A stretch of 64,000 nt of DNA from contig NZ_BAAAFH010000003.1 of assembly GCF_039523435.1 (NCBI RefSeq), positions 1,054,001-1,118,000 on the forward strand. Reading direction: 5' to 3'. The notes under the pieces were generated by a model, which was not told the origin of the DNA, ran no database searches, and saw only the letters and a list, made by a program, of their open reading frames with translations. Position numbers and translations under genes: made by a program. This stretch comes from Wandonia haliotis (GTDB lineage: Bacteria; Bacteroidota; Bacteroidia; Flavobacteriales_D; Crocinitomicaceae). Positions 1 to 9,400 of the stretch are shown here, piece by piece (position 1 is the stretch's first letter; every line of letters begins with the position of its first letter).

Positions 1-317
1 AATTTTGCTTCTAACGCTTTCAGATTGACAAGCTCAACACCTTCAAAATCATCTTTCCCTGCCAGTTTTACCTCGTTTAATTCCATTGTTAGTTTAGGGA
101 ACGTTTTGATGATCGTGAGGTCAAAATCGGATATGCTGAGTTCGGCAGTAAGTTGCTTGTTCGCCTCCTTAATAACTAATTGCAGTATTTTGTCTTTATA
201 AAAAACAGGGATCAGAATTAATGCGGCCAACAGGAGAATAAAAGAGATAGCCCCCCATTTCAGAATACGCTTAAAAATAGATTTTTTCTTTTTACCGTTG
301 GTCGTTCGAGGTGCCAT
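1..317 (-). CDS. AsmA-like protein, N-terminal part (cut by window edge)
   Basis: The reverse strand reads from an ATG at 317 into the window edge for 105 codons without a stop. The product starts with a basic stretch (KKKKSIFKRILKW), then one hydrophobic segment (about residues 22-37, AISFILLLAALILIPVF), then a region of the type seen at the start of AsmA/TamB-like envelope proteins (LSISDFDLTIIKTFPKL, then VKLAGKDDF). Known AsmA-family proteins are inner-membrane-anchored and span the periplasm, helping lipid transport or outer-membrane assembly. The family call rests on the N-terminus only. It is divergent from the next gene with a 67-bp spacer. Confidence 0.7.
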   Translation of the reverse strand, partial: MAPRTTNGKKKKSIFKRILKWGAISFILLLAALILIPVFYKDKILQLVIKEANKQLTAELSISDFDLTIIKTFPKLTMELNEVKLAGKDDFEGVELVNLKALEAK

Positions 318-337
318 AAAGTCAAATTTTTTTTCGT

Positions 338-345
338 TACTTTTG
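338..345 (+). promoter_or_regulatory. putative -7 box (TAnnTTTG)
   Basis: TACTTTTG matches the Bacteroidota -7 consensus at every fixed base, 39 bp upstream of the outer-membrane-barrel ATG. No clear TTG -33 element is present. A 7-bp AT-rich inverted repeat (ATTCTTA/TAAGAAT) follows in the leader. Confidence 0.45.
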
Positions 346-384
346 ATTCTTAAAAATAAGAATATTCTGAACACATTATCCTTT

Positions 385-1113
385 ATGAAGAGAATTTTTA
401 GTCTGCTCGTGTTGGTGACATTCCTGAATCCGGTCGTATTTTCTCAGGAAGGGGACGCCGATTCCATGATGGTTTATACGAATAAGAAAGGAAAATTGAT
501 CCGTAAGTCGGGGGATGAATTGTACTTTGGTTTTACCCCCGGTTTTGCGAACAGAACACTGAAAGAAAATCCGGGACTTTTCAGTGCTCCTATTGGCGAG
601 AGAGAGAATGAAACCGGTGGATGGTTTTACTCGTTTCATATCGGATACAGAACGAATCTTCACAAACATATAGTTCTTGATTTGGGAGTGGAGTTCAATA
701 GAAATGGGGAGTTTTATGAAACCGGAGGAGATTCGGTATATACCTACAAAAATACCTATCACTACATTGGAATTCCTTTGAACCTTGCATTTCAGTACGG
801 GGATCGTTTTAAATTGCATGTAGGGGCGGGAGTTGTACCTAAAATGTTTCTCAGTCAGGTAACGAATGAGGAACGGGAAAATGAGTTTGGAACTACGGAA
901 GCAATTCGAACAAAGTATAAGGACAATTTTAACTTTTTTAATATTGATGCAGTTGTTTCATTAGGATTCCGTTGGAATTTTAGTAGAAATGTAGGTATTT
1001 ATGCAATCCCGGAAATGCGATGGCAACTGGCAAATACCTATCAGAAACAATGGCCGTATGTACATAAATCGTATGTGTTTGGAATCAAAGCAGGAGTGAG
1101 TGTTTTGTTCTGA
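385..1113 (+). CDS. outer-membrane beta-barrel protein (PorT-like type)
   Basis: A 242-residue protein with a clear signal peptide (MKRIFSLLVLVTF... ending VVFSQ). The mature part is rich in alternating aromatic/polar strands (YSFHIGYRT, IVLDLGVEFNRNG, YHYIGIPLNLAFQYG, KLHVGAGVV, NVGIYAIPEMRW) and ends in a hydrophobic-aromatic strand (KAGVSVLF). This fits the small eight-strand barrels of the PorT-like family common in Bacteroidota. The reading frame is open upstream to 298, but the ATG at 385 begins the signal peptide and lies behind a -7 box, so it was chosen. A role cannot be read from the sequence: PorT itself acts in type IX secretion, but most relatives are uncharacterised. Confidence 0.75.
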   Translation: MKRIFSLLVLVTFLNPVVFSQEGDADSMMVYTNKKGKLIRKSGDELYFGFTPGFANRTLKENPGLFSAPIGERENETGGWFYSFHIGYRTNLHKHIVLDLGVEFNRNGEFYETGGDSVYTYKNTYHYIGIPLNLAFQYGDRFKLHVGAGVVPKMFLSQVTNEERENEFGTTEAIRTKYKDNFNFFNIDAVVSLGFRWNFSRNVGIYAIPEMRWQLANTYQKQWPYVHKSYVFGIKAGVSVLF

Positions 1114-1120
1114 TAACATT

Positions 1121-1148
1121 TTGTACCTCTGAAGAATAATTATATTTG
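1121..1148 (+). promoter_or_regulatory. bioB promoter, -33 TTG and -7 TATATTTG
   Basis: TTG at 1121-1123 and TATATTTG at 1141-1148 are separated by 17 bp, which fits the Bacteroidota promoter (TTG, spacer of about 17-23, TAnnTTTG). The predicted start point is around 1152, giving a leader of about 15 nt before the bioB ATG. It is the best-formed promoter seen in the window. Confidence 0.65.
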
Positions 1149-1166
1149 CCTCATAATATAGAACAG

Positions 1167-2264
1167 ATGAAAGTAAATACAGCATATAATAACCGCGAAA
1201 AACTACTGGAATTATACAACAAGCCTTTGTTAGAACTGGTTTTTGAAGCCGCTACGATTCATCGTCAGTACCACAACCCAAGAGAAGTTCAGATGTCTTC
1301 GCTCTTGAGTATCAAAACGGGAGGTTGTCCGGAAGATTGTGGGTATTGTCCGCAGGCAGCGCGTTATCATACAGATGTTGAAGCGCATAAACTGATGACT
1401 GTAGATTCTGTTGTTGAGCAGGCTAAGAATGCAAAAGCGAATGGTTCTTCAAGGTTGTGTATGGGAGCAGCCTGGAGAGAGGTACGTGATAACAGAGATT
1501 TTGATCAGGTAGTAGAAATGGTTCAGGCGGTTAACGACCTGGATATGGAAGTATGCTGTACACTTGGAATGTTGTCGGAAGAACAGGCGGTTCGTTTGAA
1601 AAATGCAGGTCTTTTTGCGTACAATCACAATCTCGACTCTTCCAGAGAGTTTTATAAAGATATTATCTCAACCAGAGAATATGATGATCGTTTGGAAACC
1701 ATAGATAATGCCCGAAAAGCAGGAATTTCTGTTTGTTCAGGGGGAATTATTGGTATGGGAGAAGCAGTTGAAGATCGTATTGGGATGTTGTTAAGCTATA
1801 TGGAAATGGAAACTCCACCCGAATCGATTCCAATCAATGCATTGGTTGCTGTTGAAGGAACACCTCTTGAGCAACAAAAACCGGTTGAACAATGGGAAAT
1901 GATTCGTATGGTAGCAACTACGCGAATTGCTTTTCCTCAATCTGTTGTCAGACTATCAGCAGGAAGAACAAAAATGTCGATGGAAGCTCAGGCACTTTGC
2001 TTTATGGCAGGAGCAGGAAGTATTTTTGCAGGAGATAAACTCCTTACAACTCCGAACCCGGAGTTTAATGAGGATAAAGAAATGTTTAACATTCTTGGTT
2101 TGATTGCAAAAGAGCCGTTTCAGGAAGGCGAAAAACCGGTAACGATACCGGATCCGATTCTTGAAGAGAAGAAACAAAAGGCTGCTGAAAGAGAAGCAGA
2201 ACTTAGTGCGGCTCGCGGACAGAAATTTGAACCGAGAAAAGTAACCCGAGTAGATACACTTTAG
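1167..2264 (+). CDS. bioB: biotin synthase
   Basis: Biotin synthase is a radical-SAM enzyme that inserts sulfur into dethiobiotin, the last step of biotin synthesis. The SAM-cluster motif CPEDCGYC is at residues 54-61 (C54, C58, C61), followed by conserved family blocks (YNHNLDSSREFY, CSGGIIGMGE, SAGRTKMSMEAQ). At 365 residues it is somewhat longer than the E. coli enzyme; the extra length is a charged Glu/Lys-rich tail after about residue 320. The ATG at 1167 was preferred over an upstream in-frame start at 1146, which would fall at the -7 box. The next gene, 52 bp on, is bioF, so the two probably form a biotin operon. The bioA, bioC and bioD genes are not in the window. Confidence 0.96.
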   Translation: MKVNTAYNNREKLLELYNKPLLELVFEAATIHRQYHNPREVQMSSLLSIKTGGCPEDCGYCPQAARYHTDVEAHKLMTVDSVVEQAKNAKANGSSRLCMGAAWREVRDNRDFDQVVEMVQAVNDLDMEVCCTLGMLSEEQAVRLKNAGLFAYNHNLDSSREFYKDIISTREYDDRLETIDNARKAGISVCSGGIIGMGEAVEDRIGMLLSYMEMETPPESIPINALVAVEGTPLEQQKPVEQWEMIRMVATTRIAFPQSVVRLSAGRTKMSMEAQALCFMAGAGSIFAGDKLLTTPNPEFNEDKEMFNILGLIAKEPFQEGEKPVTIPDPILEEKKQKAAEREAELSAARGQKFEPRKVTRVDTL

Positions 2265-2316
2265 TACTTCCCGGACATTTAAAAGGTACGGTAAGGAAAA
2301 CAATCACGTGGACCGA

Positions 2317-3396
2317 ATGATGAAGTCCCCCCGTTTTTTACATAAAATGACCTCCCGGTATTCGGATGGAAGTCTGCGTAAATTGCGGGTAACAGCTCCG
2401 TTGACAGATTTTATTTCAAATGATTATTTGGGGTTGTCTTTAGTTCCTTCTAAAAGTGATTCATTTACGCATTCGGGGACGGGATCTCGTTTAATATCCG
2501 GTAATTCAGCAAGTGCTGAACAAGCAGAGAACCATATCTCAAAGCTTTTTGGAGCAGAACGGTCACTTATTTTTAATTCCGGTTACGATGCCAATTTGGG
2601 ATTGTTTTCCAGTGTTCCGCAAAAGGGGGAGGTTGTACTGTATGACGAACTGGTTCATGCGTCTGTTAGGGACGGAGTACGGTTGAGTTTTGCCGAGAGT
2701 TTTTCCTTCAAACATAATGATGTTACAGATCTTGCAAGTAAATTACAGAAGTACCGGGATAGAACCGTTTTCGTAGCCATAGAGAGCTATTACTCGATGG
2801 ACGGAGATCTTGCTCCGGTTGAGGAAATTTTAGGTGTTGTAGCTGATTATGGAGCGTTACTTGTTGTGGACGAGGCACATACCTGTGGTGTTTTTGGCAT
2901 GCAGGGATTAGGAATGACCTATGCTTTCAGAGATCATCCATCATTATTTGCCCGTGTCATAACTTTTGGAAAAGCGTATGGAGCACACGGAGGAGCAGTT
3001 TTAGGAAGTGAAAAGCTGATCGAATTTCTGATTAATTTTTCCAGATCGTTTATTTACACAACTGCCATGCCTCCTGATGCGTACAAAAGAATTGAATACA
3101 TGACCCGGTTGGCTACGGAAGAGAATAAGCGTAGGGAAAGACTTTTTGCAAACATTGTAGCTTGGAACCAACACTTTGAAGGAAACCCGGGACCAATTCA
3201 GGTAGTCCCCTGTACGGATAAACTAAAACTTACGGCTTGTGTAGAGCAGGCTGAACAACTAGGGTGGGCACTGAAAGCAGTGTTTTCTCCAACTGTTCCT
3301 TCCGGAAAGGAGCGATTGCGTATTTGTATTCATTCGGATCATTCCGAAAAAGAATTGGAAGAGTTAGCACTTTTTATAAAAGAATGTATCAGATAA
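2317..3396 (+). CDS. bioF: 8-amino-7-oxononanoate synthase (BioF)
   Basis: This PLP enzyme joins pimeloyl thioester and alanine in the first committed ring-forming steps of biotin synthesis. Alpha-oxoamine synthase motifs are in order: FISNDYLGLS, GTGSRLISGNSASAEQAE, the YDELVHASVRDG block, DEAHTCGVFG (PLP-binding Asp/His), and FGKAYGAHGG with the Schiff-base lysine near residue 219. At 359 residues it is slightly shorter than usual. The start is uncertain: GTG at 2308, ATG at 2317 and ATG at 2320 are all in frame; 2317 was chosen as the first ATG, with an AAGGAAAA stretch about 17 bases upstream. It sits 52 bp after bioB on the same strand, consistent with co-transcription. Confidence 0.92.
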   Translation: MMKSPRFLHKMTSRYSDGSLRKLRVTAPLTDFISNDYLGLSLVPSKSDSFTHSGTGSRLISGNSASAEQAENHISKLFGAERSLIFNSGYDANLGLFSSVPQKGEVVLYDELVHASVRDGVRLSFAESFSFKHNDVTDLASKLQKYRDRTVFVAIESYYSMDGDLAPVEEILGVVADYGALLVVDEAHTCGVFGMQGLGMTYAFRDHPSLFARVITFGKAYGAHGGAVLGSEKLIEFLINFSRSFIYTTAMPPDAYKRIEYMTRLATEENKRRERLFANIVAWNQHFEGNPGPIQVVPCTDKLKLTACVEQAEQLGWALKAVFSPTVPSGKERLRICIHSDHSEKELEELALFIKECIR

Positions 3397-3438
3397 GTCG
3401 GTTCATCTGAAATTCGGAATTTCGATAAAGTAATTTAT

Positions 3439-3446
3439 TACCTTTG
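3439..3446 (+). promoter_or_regulatory. putative -7 box of smpB, very close to the ATG
   Basis: TACCTTTG ends only 6 nt before the smpB ATG at 3453. If transcription starts the usual few bases past the box, the smpB mRNA would have almost no leader. No TTG -33 element is obvious. Confidence 0.45.
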
Positions 3447-3452
3447 TAGCTT

Positions 3453-3908
3453 ATGTCGCAGAGTGGTGTAAATATCAGAAACAAACGGGCTAATTTCGAA
3501 TATCAGATTATTGAAAAGTTCGTAGCCGGAATTCAGCTTACTGGTACTGAGATTAAAAGTATTCGAAATAGTAAAGCGAGTATTGTAGAGGCATACTGTG
3601 TTTTTGAGAAAGAGGAACTGTTTATCCGGAATATGCATATTGCCGAATATGAAAATGGTTCATACTACAATCATAACCCAAGACGAGATCGTAAGTTACT
3701 TTTGAACCGAAGAGAATTGGATAAACTTTTCAAGAAATCCAAGGTAAAAGGATTTTCAATTATTCCTCTCAATCTGTTTATCAATGAAAAAGGACTGGCT
3801 AAACTGAATATCGCACTGGGGCAAGGTAAAAAGTTGCACGATAAACGCGAAGACCTGAAAGCCAAAGACTCGAAAAGAGATATGGACAGAGCGATGAAAA
3901 GCCATTAA
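3453..3908 (+). CDS. smpB: SsrA-binding protein SmpB
   Basis: SmpB binds tmRNA and brings it to stalled ribosomes for trans-translation. The 151-residue product has the family's landmarks: NKRANFEYQIIEKFVAGIQL near the start, the LTGTEIKSIR block, GSYYNHNPRRDRKLLLNRRE in the middle, and the lysine-rich C-terminal tail (GKKLHDKREDLKAKDSKRD) that inserts in the decoding centre. Length is normal. The stop lies one base from the stop of the convergent J-domain gene, with no terminator between them. Confidence 0.96.
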   Translation: MSQSGVNIRNKRANFEYQIIEKFVAGIQLTGTEIKSIRNSKASIVEAYCVFEKEELFIRNMHIAEYENGSYYNHNPRRDRKLLLNRRELDKLFKKSKVKGFSIIPLNLFINEKGLAKLNIALGQGKKLHDKREDLKAKDSKRDMDRAMKSH

Positions 3909-3909
3909 G

Positions 3910-4770
3910 CTATATAAACGTAAAGAGTTGTAACAGACGCTCACCGGACAGATAGAAAATGAGTAATCCGGGAATCCCCAGATACAAACTGCTGTGAAAG
4001 AGAAGTGAATAAAGCATATTTCTTCCTTTGACAAGAAAAGCAATAAGAGGAATCAGAAAAAGCAGTGGGATAAAGGGAAAACTACCGAAAACAGAAAAGT
4101 CAGTTACACTTACTTCCTGAAGACTCCCTTCCCGGATAGAGAATTGTTTAATCTCTTTGAAAATACGACTCCTTTCAATCAGGACTTCTTTCCCGAACCG
4201 AATGGTATATTGAAATTTTTCGTTAATCCATATAGATTCCCCGGTGTTGAGTCGGGCGGGAATGATATGATGAAAACGCATTCCTCCTTTCACGCTCATC
4301 GTATTCATGTGGGTAAATTCTGCCTTTTGCTGTTTTCCGGGCAGAAAACGATCCACAAATAACAAGACCGAGGTGAATAGTGAGAGGAGCATGATAACTC
4401 TAAATAATTTGTAGGGTTTTCCTTGTGTGATTTTTCGGATGTACGCTTCTTCTTCTGCCTTTTTTGCCCGTACTTTTTTTTCAAATTGTTCACGGGCTCT
4501 TTTACGCCTACGTTCAATCTCCTCCTGAATGATTTCTTCCCTGTTTTTCGCAGGGGGTGGGGGAGAAACTCGTTTGGGGCGGGGAACAGGTTTTTGACCG
4601 GACAGAATTTCATACGCTTCTTTAATCGCGATGAATTTTTGAGTGTTATTCTCTCCCGGATTTCTGTCAGGATGATGTTTCAGCGCTTGTTTACGAAAAG
4701 CCTGCTTTATTTCTTCCTGCGAAGCATTGCGGGGTACACCTAATATTCTATAGTATTTTTCCGGAATCAA
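3910..4770 (-). CDS. J-domain protein with C-terminal membrane segments
   Basis: Residues 5-60 form a complete J domain (YYRILGVPRNASQEEIKQAF, then the HPD motif at 33-35 that stimulates DnaK ATPase). A highly charged Arg/Lys/Glu linker follows at about 75-120, then one hydrophobic segment (VIMLLSLFTSVLLFVDRFL), a soluble stretch, and two more hydrophobic segments near the C-terminus. It lacks the G/F region, zinc fingers and substrate domains of DnaJ, so it is a specialised membrane-anchored co-chaperone of unknown client. Its ATG overlaps the stop of the upstream menE-like gene by 4 bases, showing translational coupling. Confidence 0.82.
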   Translation of the reverse strand: MIPEKYYRILGVPRNASQEEIKQAFRKQALKHHPDRNPGENNTQKFIAIKEAYEILSGQKPVPRPKRVSPPPPAKNREEIIQEEIERRRKRAREQFEKKVRAKKAEEEAYIRKITQGKPYKLFRVIMLLSLFTSVLLFVDRFLPGKQQKAEFTHMNTMSVKGGMRFHHIIPARLNTGESIWINEKFQYTIRFGKEVLIERSRIFKEIKQFSIREGSLQEVSVTDFSVFGSFPFIPLLFLIPLIAFLVKGRNMLYSLLFHSSLYLGIPGLLIFYLSGERLLQLFTFI

Positions 4771-5765
4771 AAAGTAAATAGTTTTAGCGTTGCAGGACGA
4801 TTAATTTTACCGGAATCAGTCATTCTGAAGTGAGGAGTAAACAAAACGGCTTTTGGCTTTTCGTATTTCGTTAGTTGTACCAGATAAGGAGTAGTATCAA
4901 TCGGACTTTCACTTTCAATGATCAGAATAGCTTTTTCACCTAACTTCTCATCCGGAATGCCGGATATGAAAAAACGTTTGGTTAGTCCGGCAGTTTCTAT
5001 TTTCTTTTCAATTTCTTCGGGGAACAGTTTGATACCACCTGAGTTGATAACAAAATCTTTTCTTCCCTTCCAGATAAAATGAGTCGAATTGATTAGTTCA
5101 ACTACATCATTTGTTTCCAGATAGTCTATTTCCAGTTCAGGCGATGAAATAATTAACTGCTCATCAGTTCCTGCGCTAAAACGAGTTTGCCCGATTGCTT
5201 CATAAGAGGTATTCGGGTCACCTAATTTGCGAACAGCAATATGACTGGTAGTTTCTGTCATACCAAATGTGGCATACGCTGTAATTCCGGCTGCTGCAAT
5301 TTCTTTTTCAAGAGCAGTACTTACCGGTGCTCCCCCGATAATAATTGTCCGTATTTTTTTTAATTTTTCGGGTGAGTTCTTCAGACATTTTTCAACTTGC
5401 AAAGGAACCATTGCTGCAAAATCAATTTGAAATTCATCCGGGAAATCGAGTGGTGATTCAGGGGGCGTTAAGAGAGTTTTTGCGTGGTTGGTAAGAGAAC
5501 GAACCAACATCATTTTTCCGGCTATATAATCAGGATTGAGACAAATCAAAAAAGTAGAATCGGGATGAAGTCCGAAAAAATGAAGTGTCATTCGGGCGGA
5601 GCTGATCATTTTTGTTTTGGGTAACTCAATTACTTTTGGAGCACCCGTTGATCCGGATGTTCTTTGACGAATAAACGGAGAATCCGAATGCCATTCAAGA
5701 AGAAAGGAATCCAATTCGTCATTCATTTTTTTTGACCAGTTATTATAACAAATTTGTAAATTCAC
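4767..5765 (-). CDS. menE: AMP-dependent acyl-CoA ligase, MenE (o-succinylbenzoate-CoA ligase) type
   Basis: MenE activates o-succinylbenzoate as its CoA ester in menaquinone synthesis. The 332-residue protein has the adenylate-forming motifs: RTSGSTGAPKVIELPKT (phosphate loop), YATFGMTETTSHIA (adenine/Thr-Glu motif), WKGRKDFVINSGGIKLFPEE (hinge and A8) and a C-terminal KYEKPKAV with the catalytic-type lysine. It lacks the long N-terminal half of canonical ligases, as is usual for short Bacteroidota MenE proteins; the opening MNLQICYNNW resembles their start and supports the ATG at 5765 over the one at 5726. Other men genes are outside the window, so substrate assignment is by family resemblance. 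Confidence 0.75.
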   Translation of the reverse strand: MNLQICYNNWSKKMNDELDSFLLEWHSDSPFIRQRTSGSTGAPKVIELPKTKMISSARMTLHFFGLHPDSTFLICLNPDYIAGKMMLVRSLTNHAKTLLTPPESPLDFPDEFQIDFAAMVPLQVEKCLKNSPEKLKKIRTIIIGGAPVSTALEKEIAAAGITAYATFGMTETTSHIAVRKLGDPNTSYEAIGQTRFSAGTDEQLIISSPELEIDYLETNDVVELINSTHFIWKGRKDFVINSGGIKLFPEEIEKKIETAGLTKRFFISGIPDEKLGEKAILIIESESPIDTTPYLVQLTKYEKPKAVLFTPHFRMTDSGKINRPATLKLFTF

Positions 5766-5821
5766 AGTTTTGGAATGACATTTGTATCTGAAGTAACAAA
5801 AATAACTCCCTGTTTCGGGAA

Positions 5822-5829
5822 TAATTTTG
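5822..5829 (+). promoter_or_regulatory. putative -7 box upstream of thioredoxin gene
   Basis: TAATTTTG matches TAnnTTTG, giving a leader of about 20 nt that includes AATAAGGA just before the ATG at 5853. No -33 TTG was found at the expected distance. Confidence 0.45.
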
Positions 5830-5852
5830 TAAATTAACTAAAAAAATAAGGA

Positions 5853-6317
5853 ATGAAAAAAGTAGTTGGAATATTGACATTAGTTTTGGTTACTGTTGGA
5901 GTATGCAGTTTTACAATGACAGAAACTGATGACGCAACAGGAAGCAAAAAAGAAGCAGTTATAGCTGCGAAGGGAATCAATTTTTCCGACTTAAGCTTTG
6001 AGCAGGCAAAAGCTGAGGCAAAGAAGACTGGGAAGCTAATCTTCATTGATGCCTACGCGTCATGGTGCGGACCTTGTAAAATGATGGATAGAAACACATT
6101 CTCCAATGAAGAAGTTGGTGAGATTTTTAACGAGCGATTTATCAACCTGAAGATAGATATGGAGAAATCGGAAGACGGACCAATGTTATCCCGAATGTTT
6201 CGTGTAACAGCTTACCCTACATTTCTATGGGTAGATGGAGACGGAAAATTGGTTAAAAGAGAATTGGGGTATAAAACTCCGGAGCAATTTATTACTGTTG
6301 TTCAGGATTTGAAATAA
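5853..6317 (+). CDS. secreted thioredoxin-fold protein (CGPC)
   Basis: The 154-residue product has an N-terminal hydrophobic signal (MKKVVGILTLVLVTVGVCSF) and a thioredoxin-like domain from about residue 43. The active site WCGPCK has C72 and C75, and the cis-proline is seen in TAYPTFLWV. The DAYASWCGPCKMMDRNTF block with a VGEIFNERFI helix resembles DUF255/thioredoxin_7-like proteins that act as periplasmic thiol reductants. A cysteine at position 18 could be read as a lipobox, but the flanking residues are poor. It has its own putative promoter and a strong terminator just downstream, so it is probably a single-gene unit. Confidence 0.85.
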   Translation: MKKVVGILTLVLVTVGVCSFTMTETDDATGSKKEAVIAAKGINFSDLSFEQAKAEAKKTGKLIFIDAYASWCGPCKMMDRNTFSNEEVGEIFNERFINLKIDMEKSEDGPMLSRMFRVTAYPTFLWVDGDGKLVKRELGYKTPEQFITVVQDLK

Positions 6318-6341
6318 CCTATAGCGAATTTATAGCGTAAT

Positions 6342-6376
6342 TAAAGGTCGGTTTTTAACCGGCCTTTATTTTTTTT
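6342..6376 (+). terminator. rho-independent terminator after the thioredoxin gene
   Basis: A 12-bp stem (6342-6353 with 6357-6368, one G-T wobble) closes on a 3-base loop and is followed by eight T residues (6369-6376). Confidence 0.9.
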
Positions 6377-6434
6377 GAGCTATTGCATAATTTTTCTTTT
6401 TATTGTATTTTCAGGCAGTTAAAACTGTAAAATT

Positions 6435-9400
6435 ATGAAAAGAGTACTACTACTGGCAATTGCTACGGCTTTTGGTGTCGCGGCAATTGCACAGACGATT
6501 CATCCGAATAGTCAGGATGGAGTTGTTTGGTTTAAGCTAAAGGACGATGCTGTTCTGGAGAAAAGAATGGTGATAAAGGGAAGTGAAACAACTCCTTTGA
6601 CTCCCCGTGAAGAATTGAAATGCCTTGCTGCTTTTTTTGAAGGAAATCCTAATGTGAAAGTAACAAAGCCATTTGACCGTTTTAAAGCACCAGCTTTAAG
6701 AAGAACCTATCAATTAGAATTTTCCGATATCAATAATGTGGATACTTACATTAAAGAACTGGAGAAGTTCGGACAGGTTGAGTACGCAGAGCGCGTACCT
6801 TTTATGCGTAAAACACTTGTTCCGAATGATCCGTTATATGGTCCGGGAAACCAGTGGGGATTATTTAAGATACAGGCAGAAACAGCCTGGAATTATACAA
6901 CAGGTAATGCTAATATAATCGTCGCAGTGGTAGATGATGCGGTAGATATTACACATCCTGACCTGAGTCCTGTTTTGTGGGTTAATACAGGTGAGATTCC
7001 CGGAAATGGCATTGACGATGACGGAAACGGATATGTAGATGATCGAAACGGTGTTAACGTTGCTACTTCTACTCCTTCACAGGAAGGAAGTCCTATGCCG
7101 GGAACTCCGGTAACCTCCTTTGATCATGGTACGCACGTAGCGGGGATTGCTTGTGCGGCATCAAACAACGGAACGGGAATAGCATCAATTGGTCATGGAG
7201 TTAGCCTAATGGGAATCCGGGCTGCCTCGGATAACTCGTCACTTACAGCAACCCTTCAGGGGGTACTTTATGCGATTGATAATGGAGCGAATGTGATCAA
7301 TATGTCGTTTGGGTCTGAAAGTTATTCTACAACTTACCAAAATGCTATTACGTATGGATATAATCAGGGAGTAGTAATGATTGCTGCCTGTGGAAACGAT
7401 AACGTAAATACGGTGTTTTATCCGGCGGGTTATGATCACGTTATAGCTGTTGCAGCAACAAACGGATCGGACAACAAAGCCTCTTTTTCGAATTATGATA
7501 ATGGATCTGGATGGGTAGATGTAGCTGCTCCGGGAACATCAATTTTGAGTACACTGCCTACAGGTTCTTCTTCCTTGTATGGAAATAAGCAAGGTACGTC
7601 AATGGCTTCTCCAATGGTTGCCGGGCTTGCCGGACTAATGCTCTCGATGAATAGTGGTCTTACGCCGGATGATATTGAGAGTTGTCTTGTGTCAACTTGT
7701 GATCCGGTAGCAGGTAGTTTTTCTTCTTCATTAGGAGCAGGAAGAGTTAACGCTTCGGCAGCGATGGCGTGTGTGTCAACTTCTCTTGACTGGGCTCCTG
7801 AAGCTGATTTTGTTGCCAACCTGACAGTTATTCCTCAGGGAGGGAGTGTGAATTTTACTGATCTATCAATTTATAATCCTACTTCATGGACCTGGACTTT
7901 TACCGGGGGAACACCGGCAAGTTCTACAGCGCAGAACCCTCAGAACATTACCTACAATGCTCCGGGAACATATCCTGTGACACTTCAGGTAAGTAATGCA
8001 AATGGAACGGATACAGAAACGAAGATCGGGTATATTCAGGTAAATGCAAGTACAGGTTGTGACACGATCTCTCACACCTTGCCGACAGATACGATTTATA
8101 CCTATTCGTTGTCTACTAATAGTTATCTGGGAGGAACAAACTCAGATGGAGTTACAGCTTACTGTGATGCGTATCAGTCAAGTGAATTCCCGGCAGGAAG
8201 TTCTATTCAGGGAATGATCATTTATTTTGTGAGAGGTGCGACTAATAATCCGGCAGCAACTGTGACGGTCAATGTCTGGTCTGATGCTGGAGGAATGCCG
8301 GGTGCGGTGGTTCATTCCGAAACTGTTTCTTTACAGGAAATAGAAGATAATCAAACGGTTCCGGGACAACCGGGATCATTCTACCCGACTATGGTTGAAT
8401 TTGATTCACCTTATCTTATTACAGGCGATTTTTATGTAGGAATAAGTGTTCCGCAACCGGTTCCCTCCGGACAGGAGTACGTAATTGCTTATACACATGA
8501 CTTTAATGGTGATGTAACAGGGCGTCCGAATTATTCATGGATGTATATAGGAACTCCAAACTCTTTCGGTGCTCCGGCTGGTTGGTATGATTTTGATGCG
8601 GCTTTTTCTGCGAGACAGGCAATGCACATGCATTTATTGACAACATTACACCCTGTTCAGGCGACGATGCAATTAAGTTCTACTACGGTTTGTGCTGGAA
8701 ACAGTATTTCTTTTAGTAATTCCACAAACACAAACTCGGTGTCGAATGAATGGTATGCAAACGGTACTGTTAATGGGTACTCTAATCAAACTACAGCGGA
8801 TTTTATTTTTAATTCTCCGGGTAGTTATATGACCTATTTGGTAGCGAATAATCAGTGTGGTTTTTATGATATAGATTCTACAGAAGTAACTGTTGTTGCA
8901 ACTCCATCCGTTTCTGTGACACCACAGAACGAGTACATTTGTCCGGGCGAGTCAATCACGCTTACTGCTTCAGGAGCAGCGGGTTATACATGGAGTCCGG
9001 GAGCAACTTTATCTGCTACGACCGGAGCAAGTGTAACCGCAACCCCTTCAACTACAACAACGTATAGTATTGAGGCAACACAAGGATCCTGTACAGCCAG
9101 TTCACAGGTTACAGTGTATGTAGAAAGTGCACCACAGGCGGAAATTGTGTTTACACCTTCTACCTCTGTATGTTATAATGAACCTGTTCTTTTTGACGGA
9201 ATGATTAATTCGTCGGATGTAACATCGTATTCCTGGACATTTGAGAGCGGAACGCCGTCAACATCATCCAATGCTACTGAAACCGTTACTTTCCCGGCGG
9301 CTGGTACGTACACGGTAACACTGGTTGGAGCTAATGGATGTGGACAGGATGAAACAGTAACGGCGACTGTTTTGGTTGATAATTGTGATTTCTTAGGTTT

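Noticed and set aside
346..363. Terminator-like inverted repeat ATTCTTA/TAAGAAT
   Set aside because: Short, AT-only and in a divergent intergenic region without a T-tract; likely chance.
4144..4743. Plus-strand reading frames inside the J-domain gene
   Set aside because: Low-complexity antisense of a charged coding region; no homology or start context.
5726..5765. Start of the menE-like gene at 5726 rather than 5765
   Set aside because: The first residues (MNLQICYNNW) look like conserved short-MenE N-termini, so the longer form was kept.
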